NCBI GenBank assembly: GCA_026018925.1
Contig: JAKSZU010000011.1
Location: 42,956,141-43,020,140, forward strand
Source of the DNA: Tupaia tana
Lineage: Eukaryota > Chordata > Mammalia > Scandentia > Tupaiidae
Direction of reading: 5' to 3'
DNA length: 64,000 nucleotides
The notes below the pieces were generated by a model. It saw only the letters and a list, made by a program, of their open reading frames with translations. It was not told the origin of the DNA and made no database searches. Shown piece after piece: positions 1 to 9,585 of this stretch (its first letter is position 1; every line of letters starts with the position of its first letter). The position numbers and the translations under genes are program-made.

Positions 1-2258
1 GGCTTTCCTGGACTCCTCTAGGGATCTGAAGTGACTGCTTTAGATGGGGGCCTCCCCCAAGGATGGGCCCAGGGCCCAGAGCCCAGGCCAAGGCCTCACC
101 AGCCTGCACGCCCCCAGCATGCGCGTTCAAGGCCGTTGGCTGAGTCAAAGTTGCCGGGCCTCTCCACAGCTCCCGGCCTCACTGAGATGGTGGAGTCTTG
201 GGAGATGCAGTGACCTGACAAAGACCCTCAGCGCGGTGGTGTGTCAGAGGTGCCCTGGGGTGATACTTCCTCTTACGATCCTCTCCCCCTGGAGGCAAGC
301 TGACCCTGTGACTTGCTTCCGGACAGCAGAATGTGTCAGAGGCTAAGGGTTTTACAGAGGTGATTAAGGTCTCAAATCTGCTGATTTTGAATTATCGAGA
401 GAGTATTCTTGGTGGGCCTGGCTTAACCAGGTGAAAGCTCTTAGAAGCTGGACTGAGGCCCTCCCTGAGGTCAGAGATTCTCTTGCTGGCCTCGAAGGAG
501 TAACTTGCCCTCTAGTGAGAGGGGTGGGGCAAGGACCACACGGCAAGGGACTGTGGGTGCCCTCTAGGAGCTGGGAGCAGCCATGCTGGAAGCCACCAAA
601 AATCTAGAACCTCAGTTCTGTTGCTGCTGGAACTGAATTCTACCAACACCCGTGTGACCTGGGAAGAGGGTCCTAAACTCCAGAAAGGACCACCCAGTCT
701 CGCAAGACTGCGGCCTTGTAAGACCCTGACCTGGTTAAGCTGTGCCTGATCCTTGACCCTCGGCAACAGCGAGACAACAGCCATGTGTTGTTTTAAGCTG
801 TTCAGTGCGTGGCTGTTTGTCAGGGAGGGATATCGGTGGTGGGCTTGAGGACAGCCGGCCTCAGAGAGGAGGGCGTGGAGTGTGAGAGAGTCCCTGGAGA
901 CGAGGAGGCTGCATTCGGATCTTCTCTCACCCACCTGCCCTGGGTGACCCCGCTCATCACTGCCAGGGTGCTGGGCTCAGTGCACTTCATGGGAACCCAC
1001 GTGGTCTCAGTGACTGACTTGGGAAGAAGGTTCAAGGTTTGAGAGGGGGATCCAGTCTCTGAACATCCTCTAATTCAGACCAAAGCTGGAATAACACTAA
1101 CCCTATTGCAAACATGCCCCCAACCCCAACAGCAACTGTAAGGCCCTAAATTACCATAGAGGCAGATGAACACGGCTCCCTCACCCTCGCCACCACCCTC
1201 CAGGCCCCGGCGCCCGCCCAGGCCCAGACAGCCCCTTGCAGACAGCTGCTGCTCCCGGCTCCTCTCCTGTGGTTTTGACCAGGCAGGCTTGGGGGGAAGA
1301 GTTCACAGCCTCGCGGAGGGCCGGCAGCTGGGGCTCCAGATGTGGGGGCGCCCAGAGCCACGGGATCGTGTTACACCCAAGTGGCTGCTCTGCTTTCCCA
1401 GGAGGGGTGAGGACTTCAGAGGTGTCTGGGAATGGGGACACTAGGGGTGGGCTCTCTCCAACTCCACTCTCTCCCCCAACTCTGCTCCCAAGCCCCCTCC
1501 AGGGTGTGGGTAACTTGAAATCAGCTAAAGTGGCGGGGAGAGCCTGGGTGTAAACCGCCTCTCCCTTTGGGTCTTTCCTGTCCCCAAAGAGAACCTGTCC
1601 CAGATGTCCTAAAGCCTTGCCGGAAGACTCCAGCCGGAGCAGCTGGTGAGAGGCGCTTGACCCCTCTCCAGCCCTTCCTTTTGTCCGCAGTGAATACACC
1701 AGCGTTTGGTTTCTCCAGGACTCCCCCCACCCCGCAGCCCCAGGCCCGGGCTCCCAGCCATCCTGTCTCAGTCAGGGCCTCTCCAGGGTGCAGACAAAGA
1801 AGGCAGCTCAGGTTCCCCTGTCCGGGAGCCTGCCCTTTGATCTGCCCCTTCCTCCTGCCCCCAGGGTTCCGGGGTGTCCTAAGGGAAGCTCCATCCAGGG
1901 ACAGGCACCGAGATAAGATCTGGGATGGGAAGAAGCCAGGGCACGGGGGACTTTAAAGAGGTGCCGACAGGTCTCCCTGAGGCTCACCTCTGACTGCCTA
2001 CCTGGGCTCCTCCCCTCCGCCATCTGTCCCGTTGTTCTCTCCCCAGGCACTGGGCTCCTATGGAGACCCAGCTGGGAGATTCTCAGAGACTGGACCTTCC
2101 AACAGCTCTTTGGGAAAGAGATCCAGGGCATGGAGTTGTGACTCCCAGCATAGAACCCCAGGCTACCTGCAGGGTGGAGTCACCACCCATTCCCATGGAA
2201 TCCACATTGCCAGGAGGGGCCTGGGCATTGGCATGTTCAGAAGTGGCCAGGTTGAGCT
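1..2258. other. Unique sequence, no gene seen
   Basis: About 2.2 kb of moderately GC-rich DNA. The short open frames on both strands overlap one another, lack splice context and show no domain that I recognise. No young SINE is present. Parts may be ancient repeats too decayed to call by eye. Confidence 0.6.
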
Positions 2259-2490
2259 AGCTCCATGGTGTGGTAGTTAAGGTGGCTGGATCCCACATAG
2301 TCGACTGTGTGGTTCAAGTCCCAGACCTGGTAGCTTGAGAAACATGCCGGATGCATGGGCGTGTGTGTCCAAAATCCCGAAAGGAGGAAGAAATGGAGCA
2401 GTGTGATCATCCCTCACGAGAGAGTGTTCTCTCCTCTCCCTTTCTCTCTTTCTGTTTGTTAGCACACATGCCCTCTAGCAAAAATTTAAA
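2259..2490 (+). repeat. tRNA-derived SINE, type D
   Basis: Head resembles the type B tRNA-like region (GTGGTAGTTAAGG, then GGTTCAAGTCC as B box). The body has the CCAAAATCCCGAAAGGAGG block and the pyrimidine-rich tail module, ending CCCTCTAGCAAAAATTT. Confidence 0.75.
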
Positions 2491-2554
2491 CAGGGGTTGC
2501 CAAGTTGACCTAGAGCCCACACCTCCCAACATCTTCAGGGACACAACAATGTCA

Positions 2555-2655
2555 CCCCTAAAGACCTACTTGCATGTTTCTCAAGTCGCTGGGCCAGGAT
2601 TTGCATGGTAGTCAGCCATGTGGATCTGACTCCCTTAACCACTGTGACAAGGCAA
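2555..2655 (-). repeat. Partial tRNA-derived SINE head
   Basis: On the minus strand the head region GTGGTTAAGGGAGTCAG with GGCTGACTACCATGC is visible. The body is decayed. It lies beside the type A insertion at 2677. Confidence 0.5.
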
Positions 2656-2672
2656 GTCCACCCAAATTCTTC

Positions 2673-2676
<4 letters not shown>

Positions 2677-2707
<31 letters not shown>

Positions 2708-2950
2708 AGAGATTTTTGCTATAGGGCGCATGCACTCGCCAGACAGAGAGAGAGAGACAGAGAGACAGAAAGTGAGAAATCACCCCCCAGGGGGGATGGC
2801 CACGCCGCAATCCTTTCTCCTCCATTCTCCTCTTGGGATCTTGGGCACGCACGCACACGCGCCAGGCGTGAGTTTTAAGTCCAGGACACGAACCACAGTC
2901 GACTACGTGGGAGTCCAGTAACATAGCCATTGAGCTAACTGCTGGTGCCA
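2677..2950 (-). repeat. SINE type A (full length, poly-A in minus orientation)
   Basis: The poly-T run, GCTATAGGGCGCATGC and terminal CTAACTGCTGGTGCC identify a reversed type A copy. Flanking duplicates of CAAATTCTTCTTTTC (2663-2676 and about 2954-2967, one mismatch) are the target-site duplication. Confidence 0.85.
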
Positions 2951-2984
2951 ACCAAAATTCTTCTTTTCAAAAGATACTTAACAG

Positions 2985-3285
2985 AGCCAGCAGGTGACAT
3001 AGTGGAGAAGGTGCTGGACTTCCATGAGGCCAACTGTGGTTCAAGTTTCAGACTTGGCAGCTTGAAACACACCAGGTGTGTGTGCATGTATGCCCAAAAT
3101 CCGAAGAGGAGAATGAAGGAGAAGGGATTGTGGCATGGCCATCCACCCTAGGGGTGAATTCTCACTTTTTCTCTCTCTGTCTCTCTGGCAAGTGCATGCA
3201 CCCTATAGCAAAACAAACAAACAAACAAACAAACAAAAACAAACAAACAAACAAAAACAAACAAACAAAACAAAGAACAACAACA
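2985..3285 (+). repeat. SINE type D with (AAAC)n tail
   Basis: Type B-like head (AGCCAGCAGGTGACATAGTG) joined to a type A-like body (CCAAAATCCGAAGAGGAGAA, GGCATGGCCATCC) and tail CCCTATAGCAAAAC. The poly-A tail has become an AAAC microsatellite at about 3209-3275. Confidence 0.8.
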
Positions 3286-3339
3286 AAAAAAACTCTAAAA
3301 GAAAAAAAAGACACCTAAGTAAATGGAAAGACAGGGACA

Positions 3340-3589
3340 GTGAGTGGTATGGTGGATCTGACAGGGCTTACTCTGCTGTTTGAGTCCTGGGTTCAGTGGC
3401 TTGAAAACCATGCTGGGTGCTTGTGTGTGCTTGTGTCCCCAAAATCCCAAAAGAAGAATGGAAGAGAAGGGACTGCGGCATGGCCATCCCCTCAGAGAGT
3501 GATTTCTTACTACCACTCCCCACCCTGTCTCTAGTCTCTGTCTCTTTCCGGCAAGCACTTGTGCCCTATGGCAAAAAGAAAAAGAAAAA

Positions 3590-3657
<68 letters not shown>

Positions 3658-3703
3658 GGGAGAGAGAGAAGAAAGAGAAGAAAGAGAAGAAAGAGAAGAA
3701 AGA

Positions 3704-3734
<31 letters not shown>

Positions 3735-3745
3735 AGAAAGAAAGG
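3340..3745 (+). repeat. SINE type D with (AAAG)n tail
   Basis: Diverged head, typical body (CCCAAAAGAAGAATGGAAGA, GCGGCATGGCCATCC) and tail CCCTATGGCAAAAAG. The tail runs into an AAAG/AGAAG microsatellite of about 155 bp (3589-3745), which creates long Lys/Glu/Arg open frames that are not genes. Confidence 0.85.
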
Positions 3746-4369
3746 AGAAAGAAAAAGGAAAAGCCCCAGACTGAGGAAAAATATTTGTAAAACACATTTC
3801 TGAAAATGGACTCGTATCCAAAATCCACAACGAACTCTTGAAACTCACAATAAGAAAACAAACAAATTAAAAAATGGACAAAAGATTTAAACTTCCCCAA
3901 AGAAAATACACTGGTGACAAATAAACATACGAAAGGATGTTCAACATCACATATCATCAGGGAACTGCAAACTAAATAAACAATGAGCTGCCGCTACATC
4001 TCTGCCAGAATGGCAACTTTTCCTCGGCTGACAGTATCAGATGGTGGTTAAGGGCAGCGAGCAACAGGAACTCTCACTCGTTGCTCGTGGGAGTGCAGAA
4101 TGGTATGGCCGCTTTGGAAGACAGTTCAGAAGTTTCATGCAAATCTAAATATACGATCCAGCAATCACACTCCTAAGTATTTACTCAATTGATCTGAAAA
4201 CTTACGTCCACACAAACACTGGCACACAAAAGTTTTTAGCAGCTTTATTTATACAATAATTGCCCCAGACTGGAAGCAACCATGATGTTTCAGTAGGTGA
4301 ATGGATAAACATACATCCACCCAGTGAAATTTAATTAAATAGTAAAAGAAAAGATATAGATGAATTTTA

Positions 4370-4542
4370 TTTTTATTTTTTTTAAAGAATTGTTTTATTT
4401 CATTTTATTTAGTTAGTTTTTAAAATTTTGACCAAAGCGAGAGACAGAGAGAGAAAGTGAGAAAGTAAGCTGCCAGGTCCAGGACTCAAACTGTGGTCGG
4501 CTATGTGGGAGTCCAGTAACCACCACACCACCTGCCAGCCTC
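4370..4542 (-). repeat. SINE type B
   Basis: Reversed type B: A/T-rich tail, AAAATTTTGACC, purine tract, then GGACTCAAACTGTGG (B box reversed) and the head CACCTGCCAGCC. Direct repeats TAGATGAATTTTA at 4357-4369 and 4543-4555 are the target-site duplication in the host L1. Confidence 0.88.
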
Positions 4543-4636
4543 TAGATGAATTTTAAGTGCATATTTCTAAGAGGAAAAAGTAAGTCTGAAAAGGCTACAT
4601 AGTGGTTCCAACTATATGATTCTGTCTTTTGTATTT

Positions 4637-4668
4637 TTAATTTGCCAGAGGGTATATGTGGTCACCAG

Positions 4669-4699
<31 letters not shown>

Positions 4700-4795
4700 C
4701 ATAGAGAGAGGGAGAGGAAGAAAGCTGTTCCTAATGGGGTGTGGTCACGCCACATTCCTTTCTCCTCCATCATCTTTATCCTTTCGAGATTTTGG

Positions 4796-4833
<38 letters not shown>

Positions 4834-4925
4834 GTCCGGTGTGTTTCTTCAGTCACTGTGGCTGGGATTTGAACCTTGCAGTCAGTCATGTGGGATGTGG
4901 CTTTTCTAACCACTAGACCATGGGG
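4637..4925 (-). repeat. SINE type C containing a (CA)n run
   Basis: Reversed type C: GCCAGAGGGTATATG at the tail end, GAGATTTTGGGC body block expanded into (CA)n at 4797-4830, GGGATTTGAACC B box, and the head CTAGACCATGGGGCC. It interrupts the L1. Confidence 0.78.
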
Positions 4926-5110
4926 CCAGTCTGCACTTAAATGGTTCTCTACAAGGTAAAACTGTGGTGATGGTAAAACATTTCAGTGATTAAAAGGAGT
5001 ATGGAGTGAGAGGGAGGAAGGGTTGAACAGGTGAGGCCCAGGGGATATGTTTTGGGATAGTGAAACTATTTTGTGTATTTTGCTCTATATTTTTTCTATA
5101 TTTTGCTTTA

Positions 5111-5155
5111 TAGCAAAAACCTCTCCAAAAAAAAAAAAAAAAAAAAGAAAAAAAA
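5111..5155 (+). repeat. Tail-only fragment of SINE type A
   Basis: TATAGCAAAAACCTCTCC followed by a poly-A run matches the last 18 bases of type A exactly, with no SINE body upstream. It looks like an extremely 5'-truncated insertion. The short match leaves room for coincidence. Confidence 0.5.
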
Positions 5156-5164
5156 GAATTATTT

Positions 5165-5345
5165 ATTGGACTGGCAGGTGGCATGGTGGTTAAGGGTTCT
5201 GGACTCCCACATGGCTGACCAGGGGTTTGAGTCCTGGACCTGGTGGCTTGCTTTCTCACTTTCCCTCTTTTTCTCTTGTTCTGTACCTCTCTTTTCAAAT
5301 TTAAATAAATAAATAAATAAATAAAGTTAAAATAATTCTTAAAAA
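5165..5345 (+). repeat. SINE type B
   Basis: GGACTGGCAGGTGGCATGG head, CTGGACTCCCACATGGCTGA, CTTGCTTTCTCACTTTCCC, and the characteristic tail TTAAATAAATAAATAAATAA. Confidence 0.88.
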
Positions 5346-5416
5346 TTATTTAATTTTATTTATCCTTGTCATTATTTTTAAAGAACTATTTTATTTAGCT
5401 TTATTTATTTATTTAT

Positions 5417-5669
5417 TGGAGAGGTTTTTGCTATAGGGCGCGTGCGCTCACCAGACAGACAGAGAGACACAGAGAGACAGAAAGCGAGAAATCACCCCCC
5501 AGGGAGATGACCACGCCGCAATCCCTTCTCCTCCATTCTCCTCTCAGGATCTTGGGCACGCACGCATACGCGCCCAGCATGAGTTTAAGCCACCCGGTCC
5601 GAGACTCGAACCGCTGTCAACTACATGGGAGTCCAGCGACATAGCCATTTTGGTAACTGCTGGTCCCAG
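5417..5669 (-). repeat. SINE type A
   Basis: Reversed full-length type A from GGAGAGGTTTTTGCTATAGG to AACTGCTGGTCCC, with the B box visible as GACTCGAACCGC. Confidence 0.88.
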
Positions 5670-5844
5670 TAATTCTTTTTTAAAAAGCAAAGAACTTTAC
5701 AGCACAAAGAGTATATAATAATATATGCAAATTTAATTTAGATCATTTAGAAAGCTGGGAGATCTTAGGAAAGAATGTAGAACGTGACAATATGCTCAAT
5801 TTATCAAAATGCATGAAACCACCTCATTAAAAGGGATGGAAGGC

Positions 5845-6122
5845 GGGACCAGCAGTTAGCGTAATGGCTATGTTGTTGGACTTACACGTAGTCGACCGCG
5901 GTTCGAGTCCCGGACCCGGCGGCTTAAACTCACGCCGGGCGCGTGTGCGTGCGTGCCCAAGATCCCGAGAGGAGAATGGAGGAGAAGGGATTGCAGCGTG
6001 GCCATCCCCCCTGGGGGGTGATTTCCTGCTTTCTATCTCTCTGTCTCTCTCTGTCTGTCTGGCAAGCGCACGCGCCCTATAGCAAAAACCTCTCCAAAAA
6101 AAAGAAAAAAAAAAAAAAAAAG
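5845..6122 (+). repeat. SINE type A inserted at the 5' edge of a type C SINE
   Basis: Full length with intact A box (TAGCGTAATGG) and B box (GGTTCGAGTCC). The duplication AAAAGGGATGGAAGGC occurs at 5829-5844 and 6123-6138. The last three bases of the duplicated site are the first bases of the following type C element. Confidence 0.92.
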
Positions 6123-6135
6123 AAAAGGGATGGAA

Positions 6136-6224
6136 GGCCAGCCCTATAGCCTAGTGGTTAACGGTGCCAGATCCCATATGATTGACTGAGGTTTAAATCC
6201 CGGCCCCAGCACTTTGAAAACTAA

Positions 6225-6256
<32 letters not shown>

Positions 6257-6464
6257 AGTGTGTGTGTGTGCGCACGTGCGTGCACGCGTGTGTGCGTGTG
6301 CATGCATGCTCAAAATCCCTACAGGATGGACATATGGAGGAGGAAGGGTTGGTGTGACCACGCTCCACCAGGGAGTGCTCACTCCTTCTCTCTCTCTCTT
6401 TCTTTCTCTCTCTGGCAAGCACATGTGCCCTCTGGCAATTAAAACAAAACAACCAGAAAAAAAG
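6136..6464 (+). repeat. SINE type C with (TG)n run
   Basis: GGCCAGCCCTATAGCCTAGTGG head, GGTTTAAATCCCGG B box, a TG microsatellite at 6228-6300, and the tail module CACATGTGCCCTCTGGCAA. Older than type A by its divergence. Confidence 0.85.
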
Positions 6465-6611
6465 TGGGGGAGGAGTCGAGGGAAAAAAATGCTGCTCTTT
6501 GGAAAGTAACTTTGGAAATCAATAGTGTCTGGAAGACTAAAGTCAAAAGAAATTAGACACAAGCACTGTTCATAAATTGTTTCCTACAGGAGTACCGGTT
6601 AATAATTTTTG

Positions 6612-6793
6612 TTTTTCTCTTTCAGATTTTTTGCCACAGAGCATGTGCACTCACTGGAAAGAGAGAAAGAGAGAGAGAGGGAAAGTGAGAAATCCCCTCC
6701 CAGGGGTGATGGCCTCGCTGCAATTCCTTCTCTTTCATTCTCCTCTTGGGATTTTGGGCACACATGCACACGTGCCGGGCATGTTTTTCAGGC
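6612..6793 (-). repeat. SINE type D, truncated
   Basis: Reversed body from TTTTTTGCCACAGAGCATG to GGGCATGTTTTTCAG. The tRNA-like head is missing; at 6793 the sequence switches directly to a plus-strand SINE head. Confidence 0.75.
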
Positions 6794-6925
6794 TGGTTAA
6801 GGCACTAGACTTCTACATGGCTAACTGCAGTTCGAGTCCACACATGGCAGCTTGCGTTCTCACTTTCTCTTTCTCTCTCTCTCTCTGGCGAATGCAAATG
6901 CCCTATAGAAAATTTTTAAAAATAA
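6790..6925 (+). repeat. SINE type B/D, short
   Basis: GGCTGGTTAAGGCACTAGAC, CAGTTCGAGTCC B box, and tail GCAAATGCCCTATAGAAAAT. It starts at the break of the reversed element at 6612-6793. Confidence 0.75.
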
Positions 6926-6942
6926 TAAACATGATTAAATAG

Positions 6943-7058
6943 GGGCCAGCAGGTGGTGTGGTGGTTAAGGTGCAGGGCGACTCTTACATGGCTGGCTGTG
7001 GTTGGAGTCCTGGACCTAACAGTGGCTTTATCACTTTCCTTTTATCTCTCTTTCTCTG
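6943..7058 (+). repeat. SINE type B, tail lost
   Basis: GGGGCCAGCAGGTGGTGTGG head and GGTTGGAGTCCTGGACC. It ends in the pyrimidine tract without the usual AAATAAA tail. Confidence 0.8.
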
Positions 7059-7139
7059 AGGTGTTAAACTATTTGAGCCTAAAACAGCTGCTGGACTCCC
7101 ACACTTTGATTCCGATGGATAAGTCAAAATCGTACATGT

Positions 7140-7410
7140 TAGGCAGTTTTTCCTGAGCTGGTTGCTAGGTTACAGCCAATCACAGCAGCTAGGCTTCAGT
7201 CAATCACAGGCATCCACCTTTTAAGTCAGGTTAATGCAGACAAACGCCAGAATGAAACAATGATTTCTCTGCCTCACTGCCTCACTTACGTTTTTTGTGC
7301 ACTTTTCTGTTCCACCACTTAAATGCCGAGCTGACCACGAGGTGGGCTGGAGTTGTCTGGAAGTCCAGGGACAACCGCCCATTTTAAGTTGTGTTAAGAT
7401 TTGCTCTATT
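7140..7410. repeat. Unassigned segment, possibly an old LTR
   Basis: Not part of the L1 3' UTR I can follow. It holds near-duplicate CAGCCAATCACAGCAGCTAG and CAGTCAATCACAGGCATCC phrases, and the sequence resumes at 7690-7825 after a SINE. CCAAT-like motifs suggest a retroviral LTR, but I cannot place it in a family. Confidence 0.3.
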
Positions 7411-7677
7411 GGGACTAGCAGTTAGCGTAATGGCTATGTCGCTGGACTCCCATGTAGTTGACAGCGGTTCACGTCCAGGACCCGGTGGCTTAAAACTCAC
7501 GTCGGGCGCATGTGCGTGCATGCCCGAGATCTCGAGAGGAGAATGGAGGAGAAGGGATTGCAGCGTGGCCATCCCCCCTGGGGGGTGATTTCTCACTCTG
7601 TTTCTCTGTTTCTCTCTGTCTGTCTGGCGAGCGCATGCGCTCTGTAGCAAAAACCTCTCCAAAAAAAAAAAAAAAAA
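7411..7677 (+). repeat. SINE type A, full length
   Basis: GGGACTAGCAGTTAGCGTAA to CAAAAACCTCTCC plus poly-A. Exact 12-base duplication ATTTGCTCTATT at 7399-7410 and 7678-7689, which indicates a recent insertion. Confidence 0.93.
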
Positions 7678-7825
7678 ATTTGCTCTATTAAAACTCTACT
7701 CTATTAAATTAGCTAGTTTATTTTTCTTTTAACACTGGTCAAATTAAAAATAATAATAAATGAATTTAAATAAATCAATAATTCTTCAAAAATATAAAAA
7801 GCCAATTCTTTAAAAAAATCAAAAA

Positions 7826-8015
7826 GAGAGACGTCTGATCCTACATGGTGACCGCAGTACAAATCTCCACCCGGCTTGGTCTGAAACAGCCTGTGTCCCC
7901 ATGATCTGATGGGCTGGCGGACTGGAGGGAGGAAATCGCACTGCGGCCAGACCCTGTGGAGGGCTCTCCCCCTCACTCTCACATGCATGTACATACTCTA
8001 TCATAAATAAATAAA
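7826..8015 (+). repeat. 5'-truncated SINE, unassigned family
   Basis: Ends in the SINE-like module CTCTCACATGCATGTACATA followed by AAATAAATAAAAATAAATAA. The head is truncated and the body does not match types A-D closely. Confidence 0.5.
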
Positions 8016-8723
8016 AATAAATAATCATATTGGATTATAACCCAAGGTTTCAAATGAATATCCATGAGTCTGTTTGATATAAATACATTATTGGATGAAT
8101 AAATAAATGAGACAAATCTCACGTGCAAACGTATTTCGAATCATTTATGAAGTTACTCCATTCCTGAGATGGGCTGTAACTTGCACTTGTACTCTGTAAT
8201 GGGGTTCCTTCTGGAGACTGCACTATGCCAGGGTGGGGAGCAGTGCTTTGCAGTGGAAACACCTGACAGACACCTCCACCGGGCGGCCAGTGTTAACATC
8301 CACAACCAAAAATCCTGTTACTAGGATATACTGCGATAAGAAAAACCTCTCCAAAAAAAAAAAAAAAAAAAAAAGTAAGTCCATAACCCCAAAGTAGTCA
8401 TGAGGAAAACATCGGCTACTCAGAAACAGTGGAGGGGTATATTATGAAATACTCGATCAATTTCCCTTGAAATTTTTCAGATCATTAAAAACAAGAAGTC
8501 TGAGAAATGTGACAGGTGAAAAGAGCCTAAGGAAACATGACTACTGAATGTGGCTCCCCGGGTAGAATGGAAAAGAACATTAGTCCCAACTAAGGAAACT
8601 CGAACAAGTATAGACTACAGTTAATACTGATGTCTCCATACTGATTTGTGAATTGGAAAACATGCACCATCTTGGTTTTTTTTTTTTTTTTATCTTGTTT
8701 TTTTTAAAAAAGAATTATTTTGG

Positions 8724-8915
8724 GAGCAGCAGGTGGCATGGTGGTTAAGGCACTGGACACTCCCACATGGCTGACTATGGTTTATGTCCTGGACCTGGCG
8801 ACTTGCTTTCTCACTTTCCCTCTTTCTCTGTGTGTGTGTGGGCGTGTGTCTCTCTCTGGTCAAATTAAAATAAATGAATGAATAAATAAAATTAAATTTA
8901 AAAAATAATTATTTT
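8724..8915 (+). repeat. SINE type B (left arm of inverted pair)
   Basis: GGGAGCAGCAGGTGGCATGG head through GGTCAAATTAAAATAAATG. Short flanking repeats (AATTATTTT at about 8715 and 8906) fit a target-site duplication. It faces the reversed copy at 8916-9092. Confidence 0.85.
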
Positions 8916-9092
8916 ATTTAACTTTATTTATTTTAATTTGACCAGAAAGGGACGACAGAGTGAGAGAGAAAGAGAAACAGAGAAAGAGAGACAGAAAGTG
9001 AAAAAGCAAACTGCCAGGTCTAGGACTCAAACTGTGGTCAGCTGTATGCGAGTCCAGTGTCCTTAACCACCATGCCAACTGCTGGCTCCCAA
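8916..9092 (-). repeat. SINE type B (right arm of inverted pair)
   Basis: TTTAATTTGACCAGAAAGG tail end to the head CCAACTGCTGGCTCCC, reversed. Tail-to-tail with the copy at 8724-8915. Confidence 0.85.
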
Positions 9093-9255
9093 ATGTACTA
9101 TCTTAATGTAACTAGCTGTGGGCTACATGGGAAATCTCTACTATTTTAGCATTTTTTCTGTAAATTTAACATTTATTTAAAATTAAAACCTGAGTTTTTT
9201 GAAAAAGAGACAAATTACAGACTGAGAGAAAATATTTAAAAAGCACATATCTCAT

Positions 9256-9517
9256 GGGGCCAGTAGGTGGTGTAGTGGTTAAGGTACTGGACTCCCCACC
9301 TGGACTCTCACATGGCTGACAACGGTTCAAGTCCTTGACCCGGTGGCTTGAAACTCATGCTAGGCACGTGTGCATGCATGCTCGAAATCCCAAGAGGAGA
9401 ATGGAGAAGAAGAAACTGTGGCATGCTCCCCCACACACACCAGGGGGTGATTTCTTGCTTTCTCTTTGTCGCTCCTGCGAGCACATGCGCCCTATGGCAA
9501 AAATCTCTAAAAGAGAA
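9256..9517 (+). repeat. SINE type D (B-like head, A-like body)
   Basis: GGGGCCAGTAGGTGGTGTAG head followed by the type A body (CCCAAGAGGAGAATGGAGA, GGGGGTGATTTCTTGC) and CCCTATGGCAAAAATCTC tail. Exact 18-base duplication AAAAAGCACATATCTCAT at 9238-9255 and 9518-9535. A short internal duplication of the CTGGACTC block is present. Confidence 0.9.
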
Positions 9518-9585
9518 AAAAAGCACATATCTCATAAAGGACTTGTATTAAAAATATATAAAGAACTCTCAGATTGCAACAACAA

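Larger units (their letters stand above)
3760..9190 (+). mobile_element. L1M-type LINE: ORF2 3' end and long 3' UTR, broken by many SINEs
   Basis: Pieces of one plus-strand L1 can be followed in order. ORF2 end at about 3770-4356 (GAATGGCAACTTTTCC, GGAACTCTCACTCGTTG, GGAAGCAACCATGATG). Then 4555-4636, 4926-5110, 5670-5844, 6465-6610 (TGGAAGACTAAAGTCAAAAG), and about 8016-8660 plus 9093-9190, which resembles the L1MB/L1MC-type 3' UTR and ends in an A-rich tail. Reading frames are decayed. The pieces between are SINEs and one unassigned segment (7140-7825). Confidence 0.75.

Noticed and set aside
3209..3285. CRISPR-like regular repeats
   Set aside because: Units are 4 bp with no spacers; plain AAAC microsatellite in a mammalian genome.
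3417..3803. Lys/Glu/Arg-rich open frame and its Phe/Ser/Leu-rich complement
   Set aside because: Both are readings of the AAAG microsatellite and SINE body; no coding constraint.
5845..5920. tRNA genes suggested by the A and B boxes
   Set aside because: The cloverleaf does not close, anticodon stem pairing is poor, and the segment continues into a SINE body with poly-A.
8338..8374. Second tail-only type A fragment (AAAAACCTCTCC plus poly-A)
   Set aside because: Only 12 bases match, and the L1 3' UTR has a similar C- and A-rich stretch at this point, so it may be L1 sequence.
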